Shown here one piece after another: positions 1-16,205 of a DNA stretch of 64,000 nt. The notes below the pieces were generated by a model, which saw nothing but the letters and a program-made list of their open reading frames with translations, had not been told where the DNA came from and made no database searches. Made by a program: the position numbers and the translations under genes. This DNA is from Tillus elongatus. Lineage: Eukaryota; Arthropoda; Insecta; Coleoptera; Cleridae. Location of the stretch: positions 130,378,809 to 130,442,808 of the forward strand of contig OZ023269.1 in NCBI GenBank assembly GCA_964006375.1. Reading direction: 5' to 3'. The first letter of the stretch is position 1, and each line of letters opens with the position of its first letter.

Positions 1-765
1 ATAACCTCTTCTGATGTCACAAATCTCTACGTCTATGTTAACTGTGGGACGGTTTTACCAACTAAGGGCAACCACAGCTGCTATTAAACTTGAAGTAAAA
101 GTGCTTATCTGGCATTTTCAACAAAAAGTCGCTAAAAAAAATATTGGAATTACACAGTCTGATCAGATAACGTTAAAATTGAATCAAAGACGAAAAAAAG
201 TTAAAAGAGAAATTCAGTCAGCGTCCCTTCGCTCATCAGCCATGCATCTAACAATTACACCATTGTAAACCTTTCATCACACTCTGCAATGAAAGGTAGA
301 TAACCGATAATGGTCTTGAGGTATTTATTTGTAATATGTAAGGTCCTTAGAGGCAGATTTTGCAACTATTTAAACAATTGAGAAGTGTAGCATAAATCTA
401 AAACATTCTACTATACATTTTATGCAATATCTAGCATTTATAAACCACAATAGTTTTACTAATTGTCACACTTCAAATCTCCAGTTTGATATTTACACGA
501 GAAAAATTATCAAATTTTCAAAGTAATCTTTCTGGTACTTCTTGAACTTTTTGTGCCATGAAAAGATACATGTTGTCTGTAATATTTAATAGATGTTGTT
601 TAACACATAAAATATCTTGGTATTGCGTCTTCTCTGGCTTTTAGCAGCACTAAAATTTTGCTTTATTAAGGGCCTATAGCTTTCTTTTCTTTCAACTTAG
701 AGACTCACATTTCGGTGCACGGTTTAGCTTTTACAATATAAACCAGCTTGTCAAATTTGGTTGCC
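1..765 (-). mobile_element. HL element, B arm alpha (inverted, 5'-broken)
   Basis: Read on the minus strand this matches the B-arm sequence at 28000-28560, including the words around AATGAAAGG and GGCTGATGAGCGAAGGGACG. It contains a small hairpin near 271-297 (CCTTTCAT...ATGAAAGG). A degenerate tRNA-like segment lies at about 215-262. Its A-box-like part TGGTGTAATTG is recognisable. The B box seen in the 28.4 kb copy is missing: about 17 bases between two ACGC words have been lost, as a short-homology deletion would do. Homology at the left edge continues the pattern seen at 58700-58870. No coding potential is credible here. Confidence 0.7.
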
Positions 766-1011
766 ATAGCTTTGTTATTTCCGGCGATACTAATTTTTTC
801 CAGAAGAGAAATTGAAGTGTTGTCAATGTCAAGAAGATTTCGGGATATATTTCAGTTTGGTATTGTATTCAAGCTTAAATTCCATGAGTTCAGACACAAG
901 TTCAAAAATTTTGTAGGATGCATTTTAAATTTTATATACCAATATACTAATAATATTATCAATAATAATAATAGGAATAATATAAGTAAGAGAGGCACAC
1001 CGCAGTTGCAA
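766..1011. other. AT-rich spacer, nothing recognised
   Basis: Low-complexity AT-rich sequence with a run of ATT/AAT triplets near 950-975. No match to the families seen elsewhere in the window and no convincing open frame. Confidence 0.5.
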
Positions 1012-2335
1012 GGATACTTGCGTCGTTAAATGCTTGACGGTTTTCTTGACTGGGATTGTCTAGAAGCGTTTTGTGAGCTTTAACCTTTTCAAGACTGGCC
1101 TTGTCACAGGATTTAGAGAACCAGGGCTTTTAAGTGGCTGAAGAGGTTTTGTGTGTACGTGGAATAAATAATTCCATGCCAGCTTGGATGATTTCAGTGC
1201 CGTTTTGTGAGACATCAGAGGGGTCAGATGAGAGAAGCAGACAGACGCCCATGTAAATGAGGAAAAGTAATCCCCTATTCTCTCCCAATTCTCGGAGTTG
1301 TAGTGCCAATCGATACGTGGGTGTGATGACTGTGACCTCGGGTTGCATTGCGCAGGAAGCAGTGACCATGCCGTGGTCTGAGCGACCAAGTGGGGCGGTG
1401 ACTGATGTCTTATAGCATTCAGGTTTTGTAGTAAGAAGGAGATCCAAGGGATTTGAGCTGTGTGTTGGGATGCGAGGAAAGTAAGTAGGTTGCTGAACCA
1501 TATTGGCTAAAGGAGCGAAGGCCTCCGCTTATTTCCCTTGTGGATCGGTTTTTGAAGATCCTAGCCATTCCTTATTATAAACATTGAAGTCACCAAGAAT
1601 AGTGACCTCGGAGGAAGGATATTAAGAAATCAGATGGTCGGTTTTTTCAGAAAGGTAGTCGAAGAGCTGGACAAACTTGTTGTCAGAAGATGACCGGTAA
1701 ATGCAACAGATGAATTTAGTTGCAGCCCTGTGAGAGAGTTTCATCCAAAGTATGTCTTTTCTTCCAGCTTCCAAATTGTGGAGTCTGGTGCAGGGTATAT
1801 TGCTACGGGCGTATGCGCACACACCTCCATGCAATCTAAAGGAAGTAGGGAACTCATACCTCGGGAAACTAAGGTGATTAGTGGCTGTTTTGGCACTGAT
1901 TTGGGTTTCGGTGAAGAAGAGGAGTTGGGCTTATTAGCCTGAAGGAAATGGTGGACGAAGTTTAGGTTAGAAGTTAAGCCACATATATTCGAGAAGAATA
2001 TGTTAAATCTTGATGCCGGCGCCCCCCGCACACCCCTCTCCCGGAGATCCGAATGGCGGGGTATTTTATCACCGGAATCTCTTGCACAAGGATCAGCCAT
2101 CATCACATTGGTTATAAGGGAAACCGACTCATACACCAGAACCAGAAACGTCCGTTGGGACTTCACCGGCCCCCTTGATGTAAGGGATGGTACCTCCTCG
2201 GGCGGGAAATAATCATTTACTATCACGTAAAGCAAAAGTACACTACCACCTACCTACTCCGATTAGTCGCCTCTTACGACAGGCAGGAGTTAGCTTGGGC
2301 CTATTCTTTTAGTTAGTCCCAATAAAAGAAAGATA
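1012..2335 (-). pseudogene. CR1/Jockey-like LINE copy A: 5' region and endonuclease, 3' part missing
   Basis: Reading the minus strand in shifting frames gives an APE-type endonuclease. It opens with FNIFFSNICGL at about 2000, followed by a TETQ-like glutamate motif near 1920, GGVCAYAR near 1815, ILGDFN at 1579-1602 and GRSDHGMV at 1367-1389. GDFN and SDH are the usual metal-binding and catalytic signatures of LINE endonucleases, which nick target DNA to prime reverse transcription. The frame is broken several times. The low-coordinate end stops just past the endonuclease, where copy C (39655-42035) continues into the reverse transcriptase. So this copy keeps its 5' part and lacks the 3' part, the reverse of ordinary 5' truncation. 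The upstream end carries a TCGTAAGAGGCGACTA word near 2260-2285 that I take as LINE 5' leader. The family placement (CR1 versus Jockey) is uncertain. Confidence 0.85.
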
Positions 2336-2344
2336 GTAATAATA

Positions 2345-2470
2345 ATAAATAGGTATATACATAGTATATATGTGTGTGTTCTAGGGGGCTAGTTCGAGCT
2401 CATTTGAAGAAATGTTTTGAAAATTGAAAAGTCGTGATCTCATTAGCAAATTTTCTCTACGAACATTCAC
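2345..2470 (-). mobile_element. HL A block (inverted), with a short decayed TA/TG tract
   Basis: On the minus strand this reads as the A arm: a GAGATCACGACTTTTC-like word, then GAGCTCGAACTAG, then GTGTGT/TATATA. The (TA)n array is reduced to a few imperfect repeats around 2350-2375. It directly abuts LINE copy A, so the LINE sits inside or beside an HL copy. Confidence 0.65.
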
Positions 2471-3462
2471 TAAAATCAGGATATGGTATAAATACTTTTT
2501 TACGCCTAGTTAAATGGGCAACGGGCTTTAATAATGTAAAACATTTCCAATATCCCGAGGTCCAGTTTAGTAGACACCCTCTAATGACTTTGAAAACCGT
2601 CAAATCACGTTGTATAGATCACCAATTATTTTTCTGTTTTATTAAAGTCAATAATTTATTGGAGATTAACTTTGATTTATTAATTAAGATGTTTGAAATT
2701 GCCCGTGGCACACAAGGTCCTAAACTAAAGAAAACAACAAACAATTCAGCTGTAATATTATTGTTCCAGATGCCACACTGAACGCTTCCATTGAAGTCCA
2801 ATTCGGTAGGGGATATTAATATTTGCCAGACACAACATAATTAAACTTAACAAAACTAATTACCAATTTACATTGTTCTCTCTGATTAAACGATTTACGC
2901 ATTTACGCTAATGTGAAGATATTTATAAATGAACACCCACAGTAGGTTAAAATGAAACGAAAAACACAAATAATGTGCCAGTTGATTACACGGAAGTGAT
3001 AAAGCTAATCACCGTTTATCAGGAAATTGCTGCAAATGTAAAAACCTGATTATTCTGTCCCACATATTGACAATTCAAAACGAAATAATGCGAGTCGAGA
3101 TATTTCAGATATTACGCCAGTAACAATTTTTTTAATTGTACAGAATTAAACAGAAAAGAATAACATTTTATCAACCGCAACCTTTTAACGGCTTTGACGA
3201 AAGTGGCGAGCCGTCATTTACACGATCCAAACCATAATGACGGTAATTGAATTTTATTTCAGAAAATATTGCCAGAAAATCGCACCCCATGAAGAAATTT
3301 AGATTGTAACTTGTCTGCTGTCAAAATTTATCATTATCATTTTATTTAGCTGTATTTCGTGCTTTTCTAGAACATGTCAAACTTATCATTTAATGTAAAC
3401 AAAATACAATAATTCTAACAAGTCGTTAAACTTAGGTATACACCCATAGCTAGAGAATAATA
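2471..3462. other. AT-rich sequence without recognised feature
   Basis: About 1 kb of apparently single-copy AT-rich DNA relative to the rest of the window. A 115-codon open frame at 2434-2781 starts inside the HL A arm and shows no domain or composition typical of a real protein. No RNA gene or repeat was recognised. Confidence 0.5.
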
Positions 3463-3510
3463 CTCTGGACGCAGCTAGTGCGTTATGCTAGTGAATTTTT
3501 CATAAAAATG
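3463..3510 (+). mobile_element. HL D-block terminus fragment
   Basis: CTGGACGCAGCTAGTGCGTTATG followed by TAGTGAATTTTTCAT-like sequence matches the left end of D blocks, including the ACGCA/TGCGT hairpin. The rest of the D block is absent; an A block begins about 20 bp further on. Confidence 0.7.
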
Positions 3511-3532
3511 TTTCTAATTCCAAATATCTTTT

Positions 3533-4790
<1,258 letters not shown>

Positions 4791-4896
4791 ATACAGCATC
4801 TGATTGGACTCGGAATAGCGCAACTTTTTTTCCCAACCAAAATTGTATCTCTTCCGTTTCCGAAATCCTCACATAGTTACTTTTATCTGGGACAGC

Positions 4897-4898
<2 letters not shown>

Positions 4899-4981
<83 letters not shown>

Positions 4982-5110
4982 ACATATAAAAACAAAAACT
5001 GACTTGCGATATGGGTTGTAGGGGACCTATTTCGCTCTTATTTGAAGAAATATTTTCAATTTTTTTCCACGAAAATTTGCTAAAACTTAGACTATTAAAC
5101 CACAAACTCT
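4899..5110 (-). mobile_element. (TA)n plus inverted HL A block
   Basis: About 80 bp of TA at 4899-4979 is followed by the reverse complement of the A arm (GGTTGTAGGGGACCTATTTCGCTC, then a poorly conserved hairpin end). The sequence on the other side of the array (4791-4898) is not a recognisable B arm. Confidence 0.7.
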
Positions 5111-5945
<835 letters not shown>

Positions 5946-6871
5946 GAGTTGATTCTCTAAAAAACGAATATTTTACAGGAAACTCATTAAAACGAAAGTA
6001 TATTAATATCTTGAGTATTTACAAACAGTACAATAGCGTTTGAAATATTTTTTTCTAATAGCCAATTTATATTAAATTATGTTAGTACTTCCGAAAAACT
6101 GTAATTGACCTTGTCAAATCATCAGGGTAATAATTTAGGTCACTAGACGATTTTACGGATCCGTACAATCGTATCATTATTGACAGATTAAAAATAGTAT
6201 GAAAATGTATAAATCTTTAAAAAAATAGCATGTTAAATAGTATTACATTATACAGTGAAACTCAAATAAAGTCTTTGTCTTAGTTCCATACCTTACAAAT
6301 TAAGTTTTCATTGAAAAAAAAAAGGTCGTAAAGCCAGAACAAGCAAATACAAGAGATCTTAAGCTTGCAATCCTAAGCTTACATGACAACTCTTTCAGTA
6401 GTTCTGTAGAACCGAATAACCTATTGAATTGAGGACAAAAATCAATTGAGTTTGGAGCTGTGAATCCGGGAAAATTCACATCCCACATCCTACATTCCAG
6501 ATCCGAAATCCTATAGCCAGGTCTCGGACTCGTATAGGTCCTGACTACACATTAGGTGTGCTGATATACCAACTTGAAGACTTTCATTTGTTTTATTTCA
6601 CGCGATAACCTTATCGGCAGGCTGCATTTCCGCTCTCAGTAATTCTTTATTCCAGAACTATTTGTAAAAACTTAGCCCCTCACAGTTTTACCAGGATCCT
6701 AGAATATATCATTCGAATATTTCACGTAAATTCAAATCTTTCAGTTTTATGAGAGATAATTTCAGTTCTATATTTTATAAAATATATTACATCTACGATT
6801 TGACTAGAAAAGTCTATTGTGATAAGATTCCGGATGTAGCAAGTGCGTTACGGTGACAAATTTTGATAAAA
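5946..6871. other. AT-rich spacer, nothing recognised
   Basis: No family match, RNA gene or credible coding frame. A 62-codon minus-strand frame at 6300-6488 has no recognisable features. Confidence 0.5.
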
Positions 6872-7448
<577 letters not shown>

Positions 7449-7485
7449 TCAGATTAAAGACCGCAGAAATATTTTCGAACATATC

Positions 7486-7860
<375 letters not shown>

Positions 7861-7944
7861 TCAAAATACAATGCAAAATTATAAGTACGTCAAAATAGGA
7901 CTACAAGAGTCTTAATATAGAATTATGTCCGAAGAAAACTGAAA

Positions 7945-8880
7945 AAGAAATGGTCCAAGAACCTCTCGCAATCATAACATTTAATCAAAGCTATGGAAAC
8001 ACCACTAGGTGTGACTTGATCATGTTAATTTTCAACACATTATCTCATAGAACAGAAGTGTTTACGTTGTCATGTGAAATTTTACTATGGAAACCAATTG
8101 TTGTTTTACCAGTTTTCCGTAGAGGTTACCGTGAAAATATCCAGAAGTTTCGAGGTTCTGCCCTAATATTTACCGATGAATCCAAAATATCTGATTCTGT
8201 AAGGTGTATCATATACTGTGAATCGACGCCTTCCAGTTTCGCTTTTAAGCTACACACAAAAAAACCAGCACATATACAGTAGAAATAGTAGCAGTTATTA
8301 AAGCTCTTGAAATAGCCATGGAAATATCATTCCACTCCAACTTTATAATCATAACCGCCAGCAAATCATTACTCTTGGCTCTCAAGGAGCCTTCTGATGT
8401 ATACAAGGACCTACTTATGGGCATTATTAGATCCAAGTACATGAATTTAGCAAGGTCTGGAAAAATGGATATATTTATGTGGATAAAAGCACATTAATGG
8501 CAATGAAGAAGCAGATAAATTGGCAAAAAATGCAACAAGAGCAGGAAAGAGTTGCAATATCCTCTTAACGATAGATCTTTTTTCTGCCTGTGAAAACCAC
8601 ACGAGGAAAGAATGGCCAGAACCAAGGAACAAACAACAAGTACTACTAAAACGTAAATTTCAGCAAATATTTTTCCCACCTTGACTTCTAAATCAATCTG
8701 AGAAATAATTCCAACTAACAAAATATATAACACTTGCCAGAATCATCGTAGGGCATGGTCCCACCAAAAAGCAACTGGGGTTGGCAGACAATCCACTGTG
8801 TAGTTGTGATGGAATAAGTGTGTGTGATATTAATCATGTATTTTTTAATTGTGAAAAATACATTCACGTATCTAGTTAAA
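7945..8880 (+). pseudogene. LINE remnant: RNase H domain and C-terminal Cys region
   Basis: The plus strand gives an RNase H-like series. IFTDESK near 8170 carries the first Asp. TVEIVAVIKALEIA near 8277-8318 carries the Glu. IITASKS stands where TDS is expected, so the second Asp is lost. WIKAH, a stop, then NGNEEADKLAKNAT near 8480-8540 carries the last Asp. Further on, TLARIIVGHGPTK, a CSCD pair and HVFFNCEKY at about 8730-8865 resemble the Cys-rich tail after RNase H in I/R1/LOA-type LINEs. RNase H would remove RNA from the hybrid made during reverse transcription. Stops and frameshifts make this copy dead. The reverse transcriptase part is not present upstream. Confidence 0.75.
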
Positions 8881-9471
8881 AAATGTCTAAATATAACATA
8901 TTTGTTGCACGTAGCGTTTATGTTAAAAAAGAATTGTTGGACATTGTTGTTTTAAATTAATTAAGTGTAATAAAATGCATGAGGTAATTTAACACAATTT
9001 AAAGAAGGGAAAATATTTTTTAAGTAATATTGTTTTAGCAATTGATATTATTTTTGATAGTCATATAGTTATAGTTTCCTATTGCCTGTACCTAGACATA
9101 TACCCATCTTGATCGTGGTTCAGGCTAGTATGTCTCAAATAAAGTCGCCTTGGTAGACCCCTAGGCGTGAAATGTGTGATCCTATGTCTTTTATTCCTTA
9201 GCTTTAAGCCTAGTTCCGAAGACCTATACATATACACCTTACCCAAAAAAAAATTGTGAAGTATGATCGGCGTTCTCTTTTTTATTATTATTGTTATTCA
9301 TATGGAATAAAGAAAATTTATGGGTTTGCGTGCTGAGCTTGGTAGATGGTAGCATAGACATTTTTTTAGTGTAAATCATCGTGATTTAGTAAGGAGCTCA
9401 AGCACTAGTTGTTGATCTAGAGTGACCGTGGCTAAAAGAGTCTTGCTCGAAGCCAAAACAAGATAAAACAG
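8881..9471. other. Probable LINE 3' UTR, then unassigned sequence
   Basis: No coding frame. An AATAAA word near 9137 and an A-run near 9244-9253 could be the polyadenylated end of the LINE remnant at 7945. From about 9255 the sequence is unassigned AT-rich DNA. The 3' end assignment is inference. Confidence 0.35.
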
Positions 9472-10738
9472 CCTAGACGCAGCAAGTGCGTTATAGTAGT
9501 GAATTTTCATAAAAATGTTTTTACCTGCAAATCTGTCTCTTTAATGCAAGCAGCTATCAATTTGGCTACCAGTATAACCTATTATAACCTATATAGTAGA
9601 AACAATGTACCATATTTTATCAAAATAGCTAATTAATTGAAAATGTATAAAGATTTTCCGAAAATAAACTTAAAATGTTTCCTAGCCAAAAAACCTTAGG
9701 TTAATAGCAGTCTAAGTTATTTAAGTTAGATGCATGTAATTAAGATTCGGTACGAAAACGCACTTACTGCGTCTCAACTTTTTTCTTACAAACATGCATC
9801 ATATTTCGATGAAAAATGCAATAATATAAGAGTGTTTGAAAAAAAATGTAGGTATCACCAACGACTTATGGGTCCGCTGTGACTGTCAAAATAATTTTAT
9901 AAGATGCAGCTCAAGACACCCTATCAATAACGTATACAATGTTTTCTTGTATCTTGTATAATAACAATTATATTGACCTTTGCTGTAGAAATGCGTCACC
10001 CTGTATATATTTAAACGTATAAAAACTGAAACTAAACCCGAATATGAATTCTACGAAGACCTAGGTTCCATTTATTTGAAGAAATCTCTCTACAATGCAA
10101 AAGTCGCGGTCTCCTCATTAACGAATTTTTTCTACGAAAAATAGCGCTAAAAATTAGAGACCGTTAGACTATAAACTTAACTAAAACTACTACTAAAGCA
10201 TCAGAGAACGAGTCTATTTGATATGAATTGTCTGGAAATATTTTAGTAAAATGAAGGGCAAGGATCGTTGGAGCTGAAACTTAAGGGTTTGCACTCTTCG
10301 AACTCTTCTTGCGACAATTTTTTAGATAATCCGTATTTGTTTCAGGTTCTTTGTCTAAATGTTGCCAATGTTGACGTTTCAAATCGCGACTTTGACGTTT
10401 TGAGGAAAACCTCATTAAACTTACAGATCTAAACTTTGGTACATGGTTCACCCTCTTTAATACAAACACGCTCTTACTTTCTTATTTCTAGACATTTTTT
10501 TTCTGAAAGAAACACAAAATTTTCAGGGAAAACCTGGGGCAATTTTTCTGGCTAACGAACTCCAAGCCACTTACAAAAATGTAAGGTACTCAGCAAATTT
10601 GATCAAAATTGGCCAATTATTTTTTGAGTTATCGGGTTATCTAGAGGGCCTAGTTCGCGCTCATTTAAAGAAATTTTTTGAACATTCAAAAGTCGGGATC
10701 TCCTCATTAGTAAATTGTTTTAAAAAAACTTACTAAAT
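9472..10738 (-). mobile_element. HL element, near-complete, without a (TA)n array
   Basis: On the minus strand the order is A block (10636-10738), B arm gamma (about 10150-10630), an A-like hairpin with C block (9778-10150) and D block (9472-9776). The D ends are CTAGACGCAGCAAGTGCGTTAT and its inverse at 9760-9776. The array is gone: the B-arm word GAGTTATCGGG runs directly into the A-arm word CTAGAGGGCCTAG at about 10630. The copy is therefore informative for the array-free length of about 1.27 kb. Confidence 0.8.
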
Positions 10739-10803
10739 AAAAAGAACTCATAGAGCACTATTTATAGTATTATGCTGTAAGTTCTGATTGCTAATGAATT
10801 TTG

Positions 10804-11405
<602 letters not shown>

Positions 11406-11684
11406 TCTGGACGCAGAAATGTGTTATGTTAGCGCATTTTCATAAACAAAATTCTAATTTTAATTACCCATTTGTGTATTAAGCTAGAAACTTCAATTTT
11501 GGTATGTCGCTAAACTTTTGTAAAAATATGTGTATACCAAGTTTTATTAAACCCATTAGGTTATTTTACCAGGTACATCTTTTCTTCGTTCAATTTTTTT
11601 TATTTTATTTGATTGTTCCAGATTTTAAAGATTTTTATGACATTTGCTACCATAACGCAGTAGCTGCGAACAGAATTTTTCTTT
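11406..11684 (+). mobile_element. HL D block, diverged
   Basis: Left end CTGGACGCAGAAATGTGTTATG with AGCGCATTTTCAT; right end GCTACCATAACGCAGTAGCTGCG. The interior is poorly conserved. The inverted ends are about 35 bp each. Confidence 0.7.
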
Positions 11685-12659
11685 CTTTTTCAATGTGAGA
11701 ACTTTCTTAATACCAAAAGCTTTAAAGTTTCTTTGAAGATTTAGTGAACATTTCAAAAGTACAAAATTGAATATTTTCAAAAATATATTTAAAACCGAAA
11801 ATCCTTGAAAATTTAAATAGTGTACTCAAAAACAAAAGTTCTAATTTTAAGCATTTTATTTATTTTATTTATATAAAAACCAAAATTTTTTATAAAAACC
11901 AAAAAATTATATTAAAAGAAATCAAATTAAAATTAAATATAATGTATTTGTTAACAAAGATTCACAAAAAATCAAAGACGTTTTATATTTAAAATATTAC
12001 ATAAAATCCACTAAGATCCAGATTCTGATGAATTTTTCAACTACTAAAAATTTGAGCTCCTTATTAAAATAAAAAACCATGCGTGTTCTGCGAAAAACAC
12101 ATCAAATTTTATTAGATTCCGCCGTGTCCAAGCTTTATGATTAAGAAGCAAAATTAATATAATTTTTAATTATGAAAAAGCGAAGTATTTGTAAACGCAG
12201 CTGTGTAGATTGCTTCAAAAATCAAATACTTGATAATTCCATTTTAATTAATTTTTGGGATTTTCTTTTCCAATAATTTATAAAATTCACTTGTTTTAAA
12301 TTAGGTTTAATTATTTTAGTCGGACCAAGAGCTTTGAATCCATTTTTGCATAAAAGTATTTTTAAATGTTAATCTTTAAGCGACCTTAGGTTTATTATTT
12401 TCAAATTAATATCAGGCAAAAAACTCCAATGCGCTAATAATAATAGTAATGTTCGGTGCGTAATTAAAACACCTAATTAATCATAGGAAGGCACAAGACA
12501 CTATTCAAATTATTTCAGGGTAAATTAACATATTTTCCTAAACTTTTAATAAACTCATTAAGGGATCCTACCCCGCTAACTTTTAGGTCCCAAATTTATT
12601 GATAAAAAATTAATTTAGATTCCTAATGAATTAAAGTATTATTTTTTAAACAAAAACAA
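11685..12659. other. Very AT-rich spacer, nothing recognised
   Basis: No HL blocks, arrays or LINE motifs. If the exon start at 12661-12727 is real, this would be the beginning of its intron. Confidence 0.5.
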
Positions 12660-12660
12660 C

Positions 12661-12727
12661 CTAAATTATCAGCGAAAGTTGCAGCAACTCCCACCAGGAC
12701 GAAGAAAAGGACAATCCAGGAAGTCAT
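12661..12727 (-). CDS. Candidate first coding exon: secretory signal peptide
   Basis: The minus strand from the ATG at 12727 reads MTSWIVLFFVLVGVAATFA followed by DNL: a short polar start, a hydrophobic core of about 14 residues and a small-x-small end (TFA). This is the standard layout of a eukaryotic signal peptide. The start sits in AAAATG, a good insect context. The frame continues about 11 codons to a TAG, so either this is a tiny 34-codon frame or a splice donor is used. The only nearby GT is TTTAG/GTTGTT, a weak donor that would give phase 1, common for signal-peptide exons. I could not find a following exon. The surrounding 12.0-13.7 kb is free of the repeats that fill the rest of the window, which favours a host gene. 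The protein is not identified. Confidence 0.4.
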
Positions 12728-13060
12728 TTTAAACTTCACTCAAGCATCACTAAACACCAAAAAAATGAAATGCATCATATTAGACACTATCAGCAACCAG
12801 AAAAATATATTACAAAGTGTCAGTTCCACTGGAAAAATTTTTCATTATTTTCCACTGAAGAATATTTAAAAGTTTCGCGAAAATTACGTGAGTATGCGGC
12901 AAGTTTGAAGAACAAGTTACAGCACTCTTCTCTCGGCGAAAGCGGCGACTACTAAAATACAAATATACAAGAGTTGGCGCTGCAACTCGAATGGACCATC
13001 GAATGACGAAGTGGCACGTGACGAAGTGGCACGGGAAAAGACGAGTAAGAGCCGGCAAAC
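12728..13060 (-). promoter_or_regulatory. Candidate 5' UTR/promoter of the signal-peptide gene
   Basis: This segment upstream of the candidate start is richer in G+C and CpG than its surroundings. A TATATTTG-like box lies near 12960 on the minus strand. A perfect tandem pair TGACGAAGTGGCACG at 13004-13018 and 13019-13033 creates a CACGTG E-box at the joint. A TTTTTTTGGTGTTTAG acceptor-like string near 12752 could mark a 5' UTR intron. All of this is inference from short motifs. Confidence 0.25.
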
Positions 13061-13772
13061 ACCCACATTGTGAAGTATTTTATGTATAAACAGCTTTATT
13101 CTGTCAATATTTTAATAGATCATAAATATTTCAAACAAATATCGAGAATTGGGTGATCGACAATCATTTTGCTTTGAGATCCTGATGGATTATCCATGAT
13201 TTTATGTTTGATGCGAGAGAAATGTTTCATAGTTGACTCGCTCTTCTTCATTCGTAAACCGGTAAATAATGGAATTAATTGCCTGGATTATGGTTTTTTA
13301 GTCTTTCAACTGTCTTGTACCGGACTGAATTGCAATCATTTATAAAGCTGTTTAAAGGTCATGAAACTATATGGTTATACAAAGCTTGACCGGCTCAATA
13401 ATCGCATAGAAGTGACACGATTTAATCAAGCTTATAAATTTAGAAACTTTAAGACTTTTTTGTATAATGTACAAAGAAAATGTTTCTTCTTTCTCAAAAA
13501 TAAACCTTAAAAGCTAAACTGAGCGTCTTGTAAGCACACACAAACTCACTTCGTTATTACCGTTATTACATATCTAAAAACGCTTTCCTCGATAAAATTC
13601 ACCTAATCGCAGCAATAATTTAACTTAAGGCGACGATAAAACGATCTTATACGTCACACTTCATTCGCACAACATAATAACAATAATAATAGTAATATCT
13701 GTGTTTATTATCTGCCAATAATAAGAGATCTGACCTGACTGGAGCTCACCTGCTTAACCGCCATATTTGTGA
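13061..13772. other. AT-rich sequence, nothing recognised
   Basis: Apparently single-copy within the window. No RNA gene, repeat or convincing coding frame. Confidence 0.5.
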
Positions 13773-15307
<1,535 letters not shown>

Positions 15308-15883
15308 CTTTTTATTTATTTCTTTATTAGAATTAATTTTACAAAGTACAAAGCCTTTGTTTGTGTAATGCCCTAAGTGAGATTTGAAAATATTAGACCT
15401 AATCATTAAAATGTACAAAAATCATGACCTTAACAAACTTTAAATCTTGACATATATGCAGTTCACGTACATGGTCCTTTTTAAACATTTCCTACTAAAC
15501 TGATTTAAACAAAACTTGGCACATATCTTCACTTTGTTAAAACCGCGGACGAGCTCGGTGGGACCAGTTTTTCTAAAAAAAAAAAAAAATTATTTTTCTA
15601 AGAAAAAAATTGTATTCAAAAAAATAACAAGGTTATTTTAACTAAATTTGGTGCCCTATTAAAGACCTTACTATACCTATATTAACTTTCTAGGTTAATA
15701 GCAAATTGAGTTATTCAAAATTGAAGCATTTAATGAAAATTCGGTAGCATAACACACTTTCTGCGTCCCGAAATATTTAAATTGTATTTTTTTATTAATA
15801 ATATACTTTAATTTTAAACACTATAATTTTCACAATTATAAATGACAAACAGTTTTTTTTTGGGCACGGGAGAAAATCTTTTT
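15308..15883. other. AT-rich sequence with a partial HL D-block end
   Basis: About 15600-15772 carries D-block interior words (AATAGCAAATTGAGTTATTC) and a diverged end (AGCATAACACACTTTCTGCGTCC). The rest is unassigned. Confidence 0.5.
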
Positions 15884-16096
15884 AAGTACATTTTGGAGAA
15901 CACAATTTATCATAATACAGTTTTTAGATCTGACGATCATTTCGCTAACAAAGTTAGCGTCATCAGAGGGCTGAAAGAACTAGTTTTAATTATTTATTAG
16001 TTTATTCATCCCTCTGATGACGCTAAGTTTGTTAGCGAAACGATCGTCAGGGCTAAAAACTCTATTATGATGAATTGGGTTCTCCAAATTGTACTT
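15884..16096. mobile_element. Fold-back element with paired hammerhead-like hairpins
   Basis: Arms of about 87 bp (15884-15970 and 16010-16096) are inverted repeats around a 39 bp centre. The outer word is AAGTACA...TTTGGAGAAC and its inverse GTTCTCCAAATTGTACTT. On the plus strand the right arm reads CTGATGA (16014-16020), an extra C, a GCTAA-GTTTG-TTAGC stem, then GAAA (16037-16040) and CGATCGTC. The left arm gives the same on the minus strand. The hammerhead words are present, but one unpaired C sits at the base of stem II. The outer word is shared with the fold-backs at 25976 and 56059. Confidence 0.65.
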
Positions 16097-16205
16097 ATTG
16101 GTGTTCATGAATGCTTCAAATTTATACACATAGAACATCATTTTCTTATGAAATATTTCAGAAAAAGCAAAGCCTATATATTTCTAAGACATCATGAACT
16201 TCATT

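Noticed and set aside
2434..2781. 115-codon plus-strand frame as a gene
   Set aside because: Begins inside an HL A block and lacks any domain, splice or promoter support.
9472..9776. HL D block as a stand-alone TIR transposon
   Set aside because: Not excluded, but D occurs mostly as the 3' end of the larger composite, and I could not see a consistent target duplication around it.
13240..13510. Possible coding remnant (plus strand, words such as FRNFKTFLYNVQRKCFFF)
   Set aside because: Stops are frequent and no family motif could be recognised.
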